From positions 2,294,001 to 2,358,000 of the forward strand of contig NZ_LBGV01000001.1 of assembly GCF_001274635.1 (NCBI RefSeq): a stretch of DNA of 64,000 nucleotides, read 5' to 3'. Origin of the DNA: Persicobacter sp. CCB-QB2 (GTDB lineage: Bacteria > Bacteroidota > Bacteroidia > Cytophagales > Cyclobacteriaceae). This document shows positions 33,293 to 43,172 of this stretch, piece by piece. The first letter of the stretch is position 1. Each line of letters opens with the position of its first letter. A program made the position numbers and the translations under genes. The notes beneath the pieces were generated by a model, which was not told where the DNA came from, searched no databases, and saw only the letters and a program-made list of their open reading frames with translations.

Positions 33293-33817
33293 ATGAAAAT
33301 GCTTGCAAGCATCTCCGATAAACAATTGGAAAAACTGTTGGCAGAACTGTTTTTCAGCCTGAAAATCGAGCAACCGAAACGTTATCGGGAAGAAATCTCC
33401 GTTTTTGAAGCCGGTTTTAGGCAATGGCAAAATTTACCTGACGACCGTTACTATACCTCCAAAAAAAGAAATACCGAACTGATCAAAAGCAACCTGGAGG
33501 CAAAAATACACGAGAGGCTAAAAGAATTTACCCTAAGGCATAATCTTTCTTATACTTTGCCCTCACCCCTACCAAAAGGCTACCCCTTGGTACAACTTTT
33601 AGCAAGCTTAAAGTCAAAAATAAAGGCCAAACAAAGCAATCACCAAATTCCCGAAGATTTACAATCGCTTATGGAACAACTTTATGATTTATTGGTAGCC
33701 ATGGAGCTTTCCAAGCAGATTCGGGAAGAAACACAAGCCATGCGGGAGAATTTCAAGCTTCAGTTACTGGCTTTCTTTGAAAAAGAGCACCGCCACTTGA
33801 AAAAGCGGGCGGGTTAG
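33293..33817 (+). CDS. Hypothetical helical protein
   Basis: Not recognised. The 174 residues start at ATG 33293 (MKMLASISDKQLEKLLAELF); the upstream extension to 33194 would overlap the hemF promoter region and lacks similar composition. The protein is charged and mainly helical (KKRNTELIKSNLEAKIHERL; LKSKIKAKQSNHQIPEDLQS), with no signal peptide or membrane helix. It overlaps the convergent small membrane protein gene by four bases. Confidence 0.5.
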   Translation: MKMLASISDKQLEKLLAELFFSLKIEQPKRYREEISVFEAGFRQWQNLPDDRYYTSKKRNTELIKSNLEAKIHERLKEFTLRHNLSYTLPSPLPKGYPLVQLLASLKSKIKAKQSNHQIPEDLQSLMEQLYDLLVAMELSKQIREETQAMRENFKLQLLAFFEKEHRHLKKRAG

Positions 33818-34014
33818 TAGGAAAGTTGGCGAACAATTAAATAAATCACGCCCAGTAAAAACATGATGATGGATATCTTATTCACACCATGCATCATTTT
33901 TAAACTGAAGGATTTAGGACGATCCGGATCAGGCTTTCTAAAAAAATAGCCTAGCACTTCGGAGAACTCGAAATAAGCTTTCCAGCCTTTGCGTTTGGGT
34001 TGGTCATCAGTCAT
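33814..34014 (-). CDS. Small single-helix membrane protein
   Basis: A protein of 66 residues: a basic, aromatic N-terminal half (KGWKAYFEFSEVLGYFFRKPDPDRP), then MMHGVNKISIIMFLLGVIYLIVRQL as a single C-terminal helix. It resembles short Bacteroidota proteins of unknown function (I recall a DUF6728-type family but cannot confirm it). It lies after ispG with a terminator between. Confidence 0.6.
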   Translation of the reverse strand: MTDDQPKRKGWKAYFEFSEVLGYFFRKPDPDRPKSFSLKMMHGVNKISIIMFLLGVIYLIVRQLSY

Positions 34015-34081
34015 AGGAGGTATAGTTTTTCAGGTTTTGTTTGTTCATCATTTGACAGGAATATTTCCTGGTCAAAAAAAG

Positions 34082-34116
34082 AAAAAGCAGGGCATCCCAA
34101 AGATCCCCTGCTTTTT
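34082..34116 (-). terminator. Intrinsic terminator after ispG
   Basis: An 11-bp stem, AAAAAGCAGGG with CCCTGCTTTTT, lies four bases after the ispG stop and has T-rich flanks on the minus strand. Confidence 0.8.
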
Positions 34117-34120
34117 ATCA

Positions 34121-36106
34121 TTACGATTCCGCTTCGAACCAGTTATCGTCTTCCTTAATAATAGAGATCAATTCATCTACTGCATGCTCCGAGGGCACAT
34201 TGCGTTTGACCACTTCCTGTCCACGGTACAGGGTGATTTTCCCAACACCTGAACCGACATAACCGTAATCCGCATCGGCCATCTCTCCCGGGCCATTCAC
34301 AATACAGCCCATGATGCCGATCTTCACCCCTTTCAGGTGATCTGTTCTTTTACGAATCATGGCCGTGGTTTCCTGCAGGTCAAAAAGCGTACGTCCACAA
34401 GAAGGACAGGAAATGTATTCCGTCTTCGTCATACGGGTACGGGCAGCCTGCAAAATTCCAAAAGCTAGTTGGTTGTAAGTCGTCAGGCGTTGTAATTTCG
34501 CCGCCTTGTCTTCCTGCTTGAAAAGCGGAGAAAGCATGACCCCATCTCCCAATCCATCAATTAATAATCCACCTACATCCGTAGAAGCATGCACCTGCAA
34601 GTCTTCCTCCTCCATTTCCGGATAGGCATGACGAATTACCACTGGCGCTTCAATGCCGTCCTGAATCAATTGGAAAATTAATCTTCTCTGCTCCACCATG
34701 GCGTGTGTATTGGAGGTCTCCAGGATCAAAACCATCGGCTGTTTTTTCACAATAGCGGCAATTTCCTGATTCCAGTCCTTTAGAGCAATTCTGAGAAAAT
34801 TTAGTTCGGCATGAAATTTCACCTCTCCCTGAACTTCTTCAAGCGTAAAAACAGGGTATTGATGTTCCTGATCCTGCTGCTTTTCCCAACAAGCGTAATC
34901 CAGTAATTCCTTCAATCCATTCGGAAGCATAAAACCAATCGGATTGGAGCCGGAATATACATAATCAGCACCAAGGTCTCCCATTTTCCATTTATCCAGC
35001 TCTGGAAGGTAATGATGGCTAATGGCTTTAAGGTCTTTAAACACCATTTCCGCCTTTACTTCAGAAAAGTCGGCAATAACACGTGGCACCTGATGATCTC
35101 CGAAGGCGCCCACCTCCTTTGTCACTCTCCTTTGATAAACATAGGGATTCACAGGGCTTTCAGATATGGACGGAATCGCCTCGTGACCTTCCCGGTCATT
35201 ATATCGATCGATCAGCTTTTGAGCAACCGGCGCTTCTGCCTCCGGAGCTTCCGTCAAAGAAACCCGAACAGTATCTCCCAAGCCATCTTCCAACAGCGTT
35301 CCGATCCCTACAGCGGATTTAATCCGACCATCTTCTCCATCACCGGCTTCGGTAACACCCAAATGCAATGGGTACGGACGAAGTCCCTCCTCATCCAAAC
35401 GTTGCACCAATAATCGGTAAGCCTGCACCATGATTCGGGTATTGGAAGCTTTCATGGATAAAACCACATCGTGGTAATCCATCTCATCACAAATGCGCAG
35501 GAATTCCAAAGCAGACTCCACCATTCCCTGGGGCGTATCACCATAACGGCTCATAATTCGATCAGACAGCGAACCATGGTTCGTTCCAATCCGCATGGCG
35601 GTACCATGGGCTTTACAAATTTCCACCAGAGGGGCAAATCGCGATTTGATCCGTTCTAGCTCCGCCTGATATTCTTCCTCAGTATAATCAATCTGCTCAA
35701 ATCGCTTTTTATCTGCATAATTCCCGGGATTGATCCGCACCTTTTCCACTATCTTTGCGGCAACTTCTGCGGCATTAGGCGTAAAATGAATGTCGGCCAC
35801 TAAAGGCACATCGTAACCACGCTTCAACAATTCCTCCTTGATCACAGCCAGATTTTCCGCCTCTTTCTTGGAGGGGGCTGTAATTCGGACATATTCACAA
35901 CCCGCATCCACCATGCGGATGGTTTCTTCAACGACTGCCTGTGTATCCATGGTATCCACGGTGGTCATGGACTGCACCCGAATAGGGTAATCCCCTCCCA
36001 TGGGTTTGCTACCAATGTTCACTACGGAGGCTTTGCGGCGTTTGTATGCTGTCAGGCTATTACAATATTGGCCTTCCAGTATATTTTTTTCAGACATTAA
36101 ATCCAT
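34121..36106 (-). CDS. ispG: 4-hydroxy-3-methylbut-2-enyl diphosphate synthase, long form
   Basis: Penultimate step of the MEP isoprenoid pathway; a 4Fe-4S enzyme. At 661 residues it is the long form with an inserted middle domain, as in Bacteroidota, chlamydiae and plants, rather than the roughly 370-residue E. coli type. The TIM barrel starts at YKRRKASVVNIGSKPMGGDY and has VLSMKASNTRIMVQAYRLL; the C-terminal cluster domain has YISCPSCGRTLFDLQ (two Cys) and IMGCIVNGPGEMADADYGYV (third Cys). The ATG at 36097 is an equal start candidate. Confidence 0.95.
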   Translation of the reverse strand: MDLMSEKNILEGQYCNSLTAYKRRKASVVNIGSKPMGGDYPIRVQSMTTVDTMDTQAVVEETIRMVDAGCEYVRITAPSKKEAENLAVIKEELLKRGYDVPLVADIHFTPNAAEVAAKIVEKVRINPGNYADKKRFEQIDYTEEEYQAELERIKSRFAPLVEICKAHGTAMRIGTNHGSLSDRIMSRYGDTPQGMVESALEFLRICDEMDYHDVVLSMKASNTRIMVQAYRLLVQRLDEEGLRPYPLHLGVTEAGDGEDGRIKSAVGIGTLLEDGLGDTVRVSLTEAPEAEAPVAQKLIDRYNDREGHEAIPSISESPVNPYVYQRRVTKEVGAFGDHQVPRVIADFSEVKAEMVFKDLKAISHHYLPELDKWKMGDLGADYVYSGSNPIGFMLPNGLKELLDYACWEKQQDQEHQYPVFTLEEVQGEVKFHAELNFLRIALKDWNQEIAAIVKKQPMVLILETSNTHAMVEQRRLIFQLIQDGIEAPVVIRHAYPEMEEEDLQVHASTDVGGLLIDGLGDGVMLSPLFKQEDKAAKLQRLTTYNQLAFGILQAARTRMTKTEYISCPSCGRTLFDLQETTAMIRKRTDHLKGVKIGIMGCIVNGPGEMADADYGYVGSGVGKITLYRGQEVVKRNVPSEHAVDELISIIKEDDNWFEAES

Positions 36107-36262
36107 ATGCTTTGGGAATGGCTCCCGGAAATTATCTCTAATATTTTAATCGGCTTCATCGCCGTAATATTCAATCATCTGTGAAGGGAAATCCTCCACA
36201 AAAAACAAAAATACCATTTTCCCTTCATCTTCAGCAAGCCTGAAGGTTAATTCCTTATGAAC

Positions 36263-36973
36263 TTATCCCAAATCTCCCAACTGTGGCCGGATAATCACTT
36301 CTTCTAATACGGTGCAAGGTGACAGTTGATAGGCAGACCATACGGTATCTGCCACATCCTGGGCCTTCATAAATCTTTCCTCAGGAATATCCACCCCGTC
36401 CCAGGAAGCGGTGAAAGTGGCGCCGGGCATCACGGCAGTCACCTTTACCTGATGCTCCTTCATTTCTTCGCGCAACACCTTGGTCAAGCCCAATTGGGCA
36501 AATTTGGAGATAGCATAAGAACCTCCATTGGTATAGGCGGTAATACTGGCCGTCGAACAAATATTAAAGATATGCCCCTTTTTTCTTAGCTTCATTTCCG
36601 GAGCTATGGCCCGACATAAATGATAGGTGGAATACAAATTTGTCTCAATCATTTCTTCCAACACCCCTTCTTCCTCTTCATGAATAAAGCCCGGAATAAA
36701 CCGACCGGTGTTGTTGACCAAAACCGCCACCCCCTGTGGCAGGCTGTTGATCAAATCCCCAAATTCCTTTACCTCTTCCTTTTTAGACATGTCTACCGGC
36801 GCCACATAAATTTTGATCTCCGGAAATTGACTCGTCAAATCAGCTCTCAGAGCCACTAAATCCTCCTGATTTCTACTGCAGGTGGCGATATCAAATCCTT
36901 CAGCGGCGAATTTTTCTACAATGGCTTTTCCAATTCCTTTGGTTCCGCCGGTAACTACTGCTAATGGGTTCAT
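36263..36973 (-). CDS. Short-chain dehydrogenase/reductase
   Basis: An NAD(P)-dependent oxidoreductase of 236 residues. Cofactor motif VTGGTKGIGKAI at the N terminus, VLVNNTGRF (NNxG), the catalytic Ser in FNICSTAS and the YAISK catalytic pair. It resembles 3-oxoacyl-ACP reductase but lacks specific markers, so the substrate is open. A single-gene unit divergent from mlaE. Confidence 0.9.
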   Translation of the reverse strand: MNPLAVVTGGTKGIGKAIVEKFAAEGFDIATCSRNQEDLVALRADLTSQFPEIKIYVAPVDMSKKEEVKEFGDLINSLPQGVAVLVNNTGRFIPGFIHEEEEGVLEEMIETNLYSTYHLCRAIAPEMKLRKKGHIFNICSTASITAYTNGGSYAISKFAQLGLTKVLREEMKEHQVKVTAVMPGATFTASWDGVDIPEERFMKAQDVADTVWSAYQLSPCTVLEEVIIRPQLGDLG

Positions 36974-37127
36974 AATTTTTATTGTTTAAAGGAAATTCTT
37001 AGTTCGATCTTCACGTATAATCGTAAAGGTCTTGGAAAAATTAAAAGTATGCTTAAAAATTTGTCTTAAATTCATTCAATTATCAAAATTGATGCATCTT
37101 TGCACCCATACCACTGTATAATATTTC

Positions 37128-37859
37128 ATGATTTCCAATATAGGTAAGTATTGTTTATTCATTAAATCCCTTTTTGTAAACAGGGAACGCTTCCGCATTT
37201 ACGTAAAATTAATTTTTGAGGAGGCCGTCGAAATTGGTTATAACTCCATCGTGATCGTGGCATTGATTTCCACCTTCATTGGGGCTGTTACCGCCATCCA
37301 AACTGCTTACAATATGACCAATCCACTTATTCCTAATACGGTGATTGGCTTTATTGTGAGAGAGATGACCTTTCTTGAATTAGCCCCTACCATTACCGCC
37401 CTGGTTTTTGCCGGAAAGGTAGGATCCAGCATTGCAGGCCAGATTGGTACCATGCGGATCACGGAGCAAATTTCCGCATTAGAGGTGATGGGTATTAATT
37501 CTTCCAGTTATCTGGTCTTGCCGAAAATCATTGGCACCATGATCACCTATCCATTATTGGTCATTTTATCGATCACCCTTGGCCTTACCGGTGGATATCT
37601 GTCCACCACCATAACCGGAGCATTAACTCCGAATGAATACATTGAAGGATTAAGAATGGAATTTATCCCCTACAATGTCTTCTTTGCCCTGATCAAATCT
37701 ATCGTATTTGCTTTTATCATTTCCAGTGTCTCGGCTTATGAAGGTTTTTATACCACGGGCGGTGCGCTGGAAGTAGGAAAGTCTTCTACAAAAGCCGTTA
37801 CTAATAGCTGTCTGATCATCCTGATTGCAGACTTTTTCCTTGCCGAATTATTATTATAA
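37128..37859 (+). CDS. mlaE: MlaE-type ABC transporter permease
   Basis: A phospholipid transport permease of 243 residues with five or six helices. Typical MlaE features are SIVIVALISTFIGAVTAIQ, VIGFIVREMTFLELAPTITAL, AGKVGSSIAGQIGTMRITEQ, SALEVMGINSSSYLVLPK and FSSVSAYEGFYTTGGALEVG in partial form. A CATCTTTG -7-like box lies about 30 bases upstream (37095-37102). It is 10 bases before mlaF. No MlaD-like gene adjoins the pair. Confidence 0.92.
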   Translation: MISNIGKYCLFIKSLFVNRERFRIYVKLIFEEAVEIGYNSIVIVALISTFIGAVTAIQTAYNMTNPLIPNTVIGFIVREMTFLELAPTITALVFAGKVGSSIAGQIGTMRITEQISALEVMGINSSSYLVLPKIIGTMITYPLLVILSITLGLTGGYLSTTITGALTPNEYIEGLRMEFIPYNVFFALIKSIVFAFIISSVSAYEGFYTTGGALEVGKSSTKAVTNSCLIILIADFFLAELLL

Positions 37860-37869
37860 GTTACCCAGC

Positions 37870-38625
37870 ATGATTGAAGTTAAAAATCTACACAAATCCT
37901 TTATGGGAAAAACAGTCCTGAACAATATCAGTGGGGTATTCCAACAGGGCAGTGTAAATATGATCATTGGCGCTTCGGGTACAGGAAAAAGTGTACTTAT
38001 GAAATCCATTGTCGGGCTTTATGAGCCGGATTCCGGAGAGGTGCTTTATAACGGAAGAGATTTCTACCGATGTGATCGTACCGTAAAAAAATCTATTCGT
38101 CAGGAAATTGGCATGTTGTTTCAGGGCTCCGCACTTTTTGATTCCAAGACGGTAGAGCAAAATGTTAAGTTTCCCCTTGACATGCTCAGCGATTATAACG
38201 AAAGTGAAAAACGCGACCGGGTGAATGACATCCTTAAGCGGGTGGGCCTGGAGAATGCTAATAAGAAAATGCCGTCTGAACTATCAGGTGGAATGCAAAA
38301 ACGGGTGGGGATTGCTCGTGCCATCATCAATAATTCCCGCTATCTTTTCTGTGATGAGCCAAATTCAGGACTTGATCCGCAGACTTCCATTTTGATCGAC
38401 AATTTGATCAAAGAAATTACAGTAGAGTTCAACACCACCACCATTGTGGTGAGTCATGATATGAACTCGGTAATGGAAATTGGAGATCATATTATGTTCC
38501 TGTACAAAGGAGACAAAGTTTGGGAAGGCACAAATACCGAAATCATGGATGCGGAGCCGGAATCCCTTCAGCATTTTATTTTGGCGAACAAATTGCTACG
38601 ATCACTAAAGGAAACACGGAATTAA
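37870..38625 (+). CDS. mlaF: MlaF-type ABC transporter ATP-binding protein
   Basis: ATPase partner of MlaE, 251 residues from the ATG at 37870 (MIEVKNLHKSFMGKTVLNNI). Walker A GASGTGKS, Q-loop MLFQGSALFDSKTV, signature LSGGMQKRVGIARAI, Walker B YLFCDEPNSGLDPQ and switch His in VSHDMNSV. The in-frame extension to 37825 runs back into mlaE and is not used. Followed after two bases by the HAD gene. Confidence 0.94.
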   Translation: MIEVKNLHKSFMGKTVLNNISGVFQQGSVNMIIGASGTGKSVLMKSIVGLYEPDSGEVLYNGRDFYRCDRTVKKSIRQEIGMLFQGSALFDSKTVEQNVKFPLDMLSDYNESEKRDRVNDILKRVGLENANKKMPSELSGGMQKRVGIARAIINNSRYLFCDEPNSGLDPQTSILIDNLIKEITVEFNTTTIVVSHDMNSVMEIGDHIMFLYKGDKVWEGTNTEIMDAEPESLQHFILANKLLRSLKETRN

Positions 38626-38627
38626 AC

Positions 38628-39224
38628 ATGAACAAAGAAATCAAAATCCCGGCCCATATTGAAGGCCTGATTTTCGATGTGGATGGCACATTGGCAGATA
38701 CTATGCCTACTCATTATTTAGCCTGGGCTAAAATTGCGGAACAGAACGGTTTCGAATTTCCGGAAGCCTTATTTTACGAATGGGCAGGGAAGCCAACCAC
38801 AGAAGTCACCGCGCTATTGAATGAGCGCTTTGGCTTGTCCATGGACATTGAAACTACTTCAGCGGCAAAAGAAGAAGCTTACCTGGAACTCGCCGATCAG
38901 GTGGCGGCCATTCCCCTTACAGTAGACATCGCCAAAGCTTACCATGGCAAACTACCGATGTCAGCAGGAACTGGTAACATTAAACATCTGACCGCACATT
39001 CGCTGAAAGCCATTGGTCTGGAAGATATCATAACCACCATCGTAACTATGGAGGACGTAAATCAACCCAAACCGGACCCGGAGACCTTTGCCAAATGCGC
39101 TGACCTAATGGGCGTTCCTTATGAAAAGTGCCTGGTATTTGAAGATGGTGAACACGGGATAACCGCAGCTAAAGCCCTTGGAATGGAAGTCATAGACGTA
39201 AGAGAATACCTGGAAACAGTCTGA
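38628..39224 (+). CDS. HAD-family phosphatase (beta-phosphoglucomutase-like)
   Basis: A protein of 198 residues from ATG 38628. The nucleophile motif is FDVDGTLADTMPTHYLAW; motif II is PMSAGTGN, motif III the Lys in NQPKPDPETFAKCA and motif IV VFEDGEHGITAAKA. The small cap after motif I (WAGKPTTEVTALL) fits subfamily IA and YqaB/YcjU-like sugar-phosphate phosphatases. It starts two bases after mlaF and shares its transcript, though a functional link is not evident. Confidence 0.88.
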   Translation: MNKEIKIPAHIEGLIFDVDGTLADTMPTHYLAWAKIAEQNGFEFPEALFYEWAGKPTTEVTALLNERFGLSMDIETTSAAKEEAYLELADQVAAIPLTVDIAKAYHGKLPMSAGTGNIKHLTAHSLKAIGLEDIITTIVTMEDVNQPKPDPETFAKCADLMGVPYEKCLVFEDGEHGITAAKALGMEVIDVREYLETV

Positions 39225-39247
39225 TCTCTTCAAACAGAAGATTTACT

Positions 39248-39280
39248 AGGTGTTCCCCTTTTGGAGAGCACCTTTTTTAT
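39248..39280. terminator. Terminator between the HAD and kinase genes
   Basis: AGGTGT pairs with GCACCT (39248-39253/39268-39273, one G-U pair) and is followed by a run of six T on the plus strand, between converging genes. Confidence 0.6.
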
Positions 39281-42200
39281 TTTACCCGCATCAGGCTTAC
39301 GTAAAAAGTGGTTCCCTTTCCTACTTCTGAATCGAACCATATCTTGCCCCCAGCGTGTTCAATCCCTCTTTTTGCGACTGCCAGCCCAATCCCGGAACCT
39401 GAAAATTTGGTACTGAAATTAGGGAGAAAAACCTTGGATTGAATATCCTCCGCTATCCCGATTCCATTATCCTTTATACTGACCTTAATTTGGTCTTCCT
39501 CTTCCTCCAGACCAATCTCTATCCGGGGCTCCACATCCGAAGAAACCGCCTGAAAGCCATTTATAATCAAATTAGATAAGGTACGATTAATCAGTTGATG
39601 ATCTCCCTCCACCCAAATCGAACCATTCACTTCAGGGAAAATCAATACGCCCCTTTCCGGCTCACGATAAAGTTCAATCACCTTATTCAGTTCATCCGTA
39701 AAGTCAAAAGGCTCCTTTATCGGCATTGGCATCTTTGCAAACTCAGAAAAAGAAGTGGCAATTTCCGATAGCAAATCCACCTGCCCCAACAGCATATCAA
39801 TCGTTTCGGAATTGCGTTGCATTTCCTCGGAATCACTATTGTTCATGACCATTTGCATGTACTGAAGTCGCAGCTTCATCGGCGTTAGGGGATTTTTAAT
39901 CTCATGTGCCACCTGCTGCGCCATTTCCCGCCAGGCAGACTGTTTCTCAGCCTGCGCCATCTTAATTTTACTCTCCTCCAGCTTCTTCAGCATGCGGTTA
40001 TATTCCTTTACCAAGGATCCAATTTCATCATCAGAACGCCACTTCAAGGGTTGATCCAAAGAAGATAGATTCGTGGAACGAATGCGCTGTGCCAATATCA
40101 CCAAAGGATAAGTCAGCCAGCGGGAAGCGAAAAAGGCGATGGCCAGAAAAATAATAAAGATAAAGGTGAACAGATTAATAATATTATTAACCCCTTCATT
40201 GAGCAAGGGATCGGTAGTCGGGTTCACCGGAAAGAAGGGCACCCCTATTATTCCGATCAGCCGCCCACTGTTTTGTGATCTAAGGGACACATAAACCTGC
40301 TTATATTCATAATCACCAGCGTACTCATCAAGTACCACTTTCTGGTCCCCTTCATAAGAGAGCGCCCTTAATGCTTTTGGATTAATTCGGTTAGAAAGCA
40401 ACTGACGCTGGAAAACCATCGGCTGATTCGAGGCGATCAGCTTTCCGTTCACATCATATAAAGCAATGTCGAGCGAGGAGATATTAGCTATCTTATCCAC
40501 CTCATACACCACATCCGCCTTATCCAGCAGCCTGTCCTCATATGCCACCATTACCTCATTCATATTATTCACAATCCCCTCAGACTTTGTCGTATAAGAA
40601 CTGATCACCGCCCGCCGAGAAGTGTTAATCATCATACTCAGTGTCGTCACCGAAAGCGCCAGCAATGGCACCAGGAAGGCTGAATTAAGGTAAATCTGAA
40701 TCTTAGCCACAAAGTTCAGCTTTACATTTCGGGACAGGAGGTAAAATCCATAACTCACCACCACCATGGAGGCCAGCAGAATCATAATCAGAAAAATGTA
40801 GGCAAAATCAGTATACAAGTCATATAACCCATATACTTTATGGGAAACAATACGCACCCGGTTTTCCTTTTCCCGAATCCCAAAATGCCGGAAGCCATTT
40901 ACCAAAAGCCCGTTTTTATAAAGCTGATGATTTCTCAATAGCTTCAAATCAAAAAACTTAGAGTAGTTAAATTCCCCTGATTGATATTGTAACTGATCGT
41001 AATAGTAGTCTGCAAAACTGAATAATGCCGGATTGTAATTTGTGCCCTGCTTTTTTTCATGCATCAGCAATAATGGGAAAACGCTGTTCTCATTCAGGTC
41101 CTGCTGCGTTAGCTCCACGATCACATGCCCCATCAGTTTATCCCCCTTATTCAAACTCACCACGGTAGCATAGGTCAGGTTAGATCCAAAAGACCCATCT
41201 TTTAAACGGAATACCGCGGGGTAATCCGTCTCAAAGTTTTTTTGATTATATATTGCCCGGGTTTTGGCAAAATTTTCCTTGCGATTACTGTTGATGACCT
41301 TCCCCTGTTGATCATAGAAATAGAAAACAGCATTGTACTTATCAAAATACTCCGACAAAAAGCGTTTCTGAAAAAACTGATCATCATACTTACGAAGGCG
41401 CTTTTTATTCTGAATTAATCGCCCCAAAAAAGCATCCATGGCCATTTCCTGACCGGCTCGCTGGAGCAAATACTCTCCTATGATGTCATTCTCCACATTC
41501 AGATTGTTAATAAAGCGCTCCCTTCCGGACTCGGTATTGTAGGTCTGATATTTCTGGATAGAGATCGTCCCCAACAGGGAAACCACGATGGTTCCCTGAA
41601 ACAGAAAGAGCACAGTGGTGTATTTTATCTTTCCGGTTCCCTTGGACAAACCCAACCGTAATACAGAGGAGGCCATGACGATTTCCGTAAAGACAACGGC
41701 CAGACCGGTACCACTCATCATGTCATTATTGACCAAAGTAATCAACAATCCTATGAACCAAATGCCTAAATAGGGTATACTATTCCGCTCCGGAAATAGC
41801 TTTCGAAAAAGTTTGAGAATAACTGACTGGGCTAGCATGAAGGTGAAAGCCGAGAGGGCCACGCACAAATAGCTAAACACCATAAAATTATCCCACAGCA
41901 GGCTCACCCCAATCGCAAAACTAGATTGTGAGTGGTAATTGATGGATTCAAAAATATTGAAGACAAAAAAAGCAGACTCAAATGCAATGGCTGTAAGCAA
42001 AATCCCAATAGGAAAACGCTTACTATCCGGCTGTCGGAATAGCACCCGAACCAATTTGGAGCGATGGAAAAACAAGAAAATGTAAACCACCAATATACTC
42101 AGAAAGGTCAGGTTAAGGATCAAATCCCCCAAGGAGGGATTTAGCGTAGACGAGGCAAACACCTTAGGATTAAAAATCTTCATGGTGTCCATTCCAAAAA

Positions 42201-42990
42201 AATTCCGCGACCACAAAAGCGGTAATCGCCCGATGATCAGGCTGACAATTAAAAATACCAGTCCGCGGTCAAAATTTGACCGCCGGGCCATATGCACCGC
42301 GTTGATCCAACAAAACAAAATATACAGGAAAGCGGAGGCAAAGATGATCACCCAAATGGCCACATAAACCCCTCCCATTTCTCGTTTATAACCCTTTTCA
42401 AAATTAACGCTGAACAGGAATTTTTTATTCGGCGCAAAGATGCGATAATTAGAAAACTGAAAGCTTTCAGATAGATCCACCCGTTTATTGGTAAACACTT
42501 TCGCATTGAACGTTCTCCCTTTATAGGTGACGTGCGTTTTTTCCATCACCTTTAACGGTACCACCCCCACTATTTCATAGATCAACGACCCTTTTTCTAT
42601 CGTCTTCCGGCTCAGGACCGATTCTCGTCTGGCTACCTCACGAAAAAAAAATTGGTAGTTACCGGCCACCTCAGGATAAGAAGGCACAAATGTTTGATCT
42701 GACCAGTAAATCAATTTACCATTCAGATAAATGACCACCGGATACTCCGGACTAAAATCTCCTACTTGTTCAGGATTGAAATAACCATCGGATTGTATTC
42801 GCTGCCGAAGATAAAGTAGGTCTTTATCTACCTGACTCAGCTGCCCTTCCAATTTCTTTTGGATCTGATTAGTATAGGCACGAGGATACTGAAACTGAGC
42901 AACAAAGCCTTTTTCAAGGAAAAATGCAATGATCACCCCAACAAGGGCCAGCAATAACCACCGGAGTCTGTAAAATTTAATTCGTTGCAA
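39277..42990 (-). CDS. NtrY-like membrane sensor histidine kinase, very large
   Basis: A protein of 1237 residues. One N-terminal helix, an extracytoplasmic region, then a block of about eight helices (roughly residues 210-490), a second extracytoplasmic region, two helices around 760-830, a third sensor-like region, a further helix (NLFTFIFIIFLAIAFFASRWL) and a HAMP segment. The kinase core has His1029 in AQQVAHEIKNPLTPMKL, an N box NRTLSNLIINGFQAV, DNGIGIAEDI and GSGIGLAVAKRGIEHAGG. The C-terminal 300 residues look like NtrY. No response regulator gene is adjacent, so the partner is unknown. It is separated from the oxidase genes by a terminator. Confidence 0.88.
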   Translation of the reverse strand: MQRIKFYRLRWLLLALVGVIIAFFLEKGFVAQFQYPRAYTNQIQKKLEGQLSQVDKDLLYLRQRIQSDGYFNPEQVGDFSPEYPVVIYLNGKLIYWSDQTFVPSYPEVAGNYQFFFREVARRESVLSRKTIEKGSLIYEIVGVVPLKVMEKTHVTYKGRTFNAKVFTNKRVDLSESFQFSNYRIFAPNKKFLFSVNFEKGYKREMGGVYVAIWVIIFASAFLYILFCWINAVHMARRSNFDRGLVFLIVSLIIGRLPLLWSRNFFGMDTMKIFNPKVFASSTLNPSLGDLILNLTFLSILVVYIFLFFHRSKLVRVLFRQPDSKRFPIGILLTAIAFESAFFVFNIFESINYHSQSSFAIGVSLLWDNFMVFSYLCVALSAFTFMLAQSVILKLFRKLFPERNSIPYLGIWFIGLLITLVNNDMMSGTGLAVVFTEIVMASSVLRLGLSKGTGKIKYTTVLFLFQGTIVVSLLGTISIQKYQTYNTESGRERFINNLNVENDIIGEYLLQRAGQEMAMDAFLGRLIQNKKRLRKYDDQFFQKRFLSEYFDKYNAVFYFYDQQGKVINSNRKENFAKTRAIYNQKNFETDYPAVFRLKDGSFGSNLTYATVVSLNKGDKLMGHVIVELTQQDLNENSVFPLLLMHEKKQGTNYNPALFSFADYYYDQLQYQSGEFNYSKFFDLKLLRNHQLYKNGLLVNGFRHFGIREKENRVRIVSHKVYGLYDLYTDFAYIFLIMILLASMVVVSYGFYLLSRNVKLNFVAKIQIYLNSAFLVPLLALSVTTLSMMINTSRRAVISSYTTKSEGIVNNMNEVMVAYEDRLLDKADVVYEVDKIANISSLDIALYDVNGKLIASNQPMVFQRQLLSNRINPKALRALSYEGDQKVVLDEYAGDYEYKQVYVSLRSQNSGRLIGIIGVPFFPVNPTTDPLLNEGVNNIINLFTFIFIIFLAIAFFASRWLTYPLVILAQRIRSTNLSSLDQPLKWRSDDEIGSLVKEYNRMLKKLEESKIKMAQAEKQSAWREMAQQVAHEIKNPLTPMKLRLQYMQMVMNNSDSEEMQRNSETIDMLLGQVDLLSEIATSFSEFAKMPMPIKEPFDFTDELNKVIELYREPERGVLIFPEVNGSIWVEGDHQLINRTLSNLIINGFQAVSSDVEPRIEIGLEEEEDQIKVSIKDNGIGIAEDIQSKVFLPNFSTKFSGSGIGLAVAKRGIEHAGGKIWFDSEVGKGTTFYVSLMRVK

Positions 42991-43138
42991 AAACCTCTAA
43001 TTCTAATCCAAAAATATCCCCAAAATCGGGTATTAGCATGTAAAAATCAATCAAAAGAAATACCAAATTATTCCATAACCTAAGAAAATAACCCAATATT
43101 CCTATTTGATGACCGAAACCGAAATACCACCTGATAAG

Positions 43139-43165
43139 AAAAAAGGCTTTCCTTATTAGAAAGCC
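43139..43165 (-). terminator. Terminator of the oxidase operon
   Basis: GGCTTTC pairs with GAAAGCC (43145-43151/43159-43165) and on the minus strand a TTTTTT tail follows. It lies just after the last small gene of the oxidase cluster. Confidence 0.78.
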
Positions 43166-43172
43166 CTATTGA

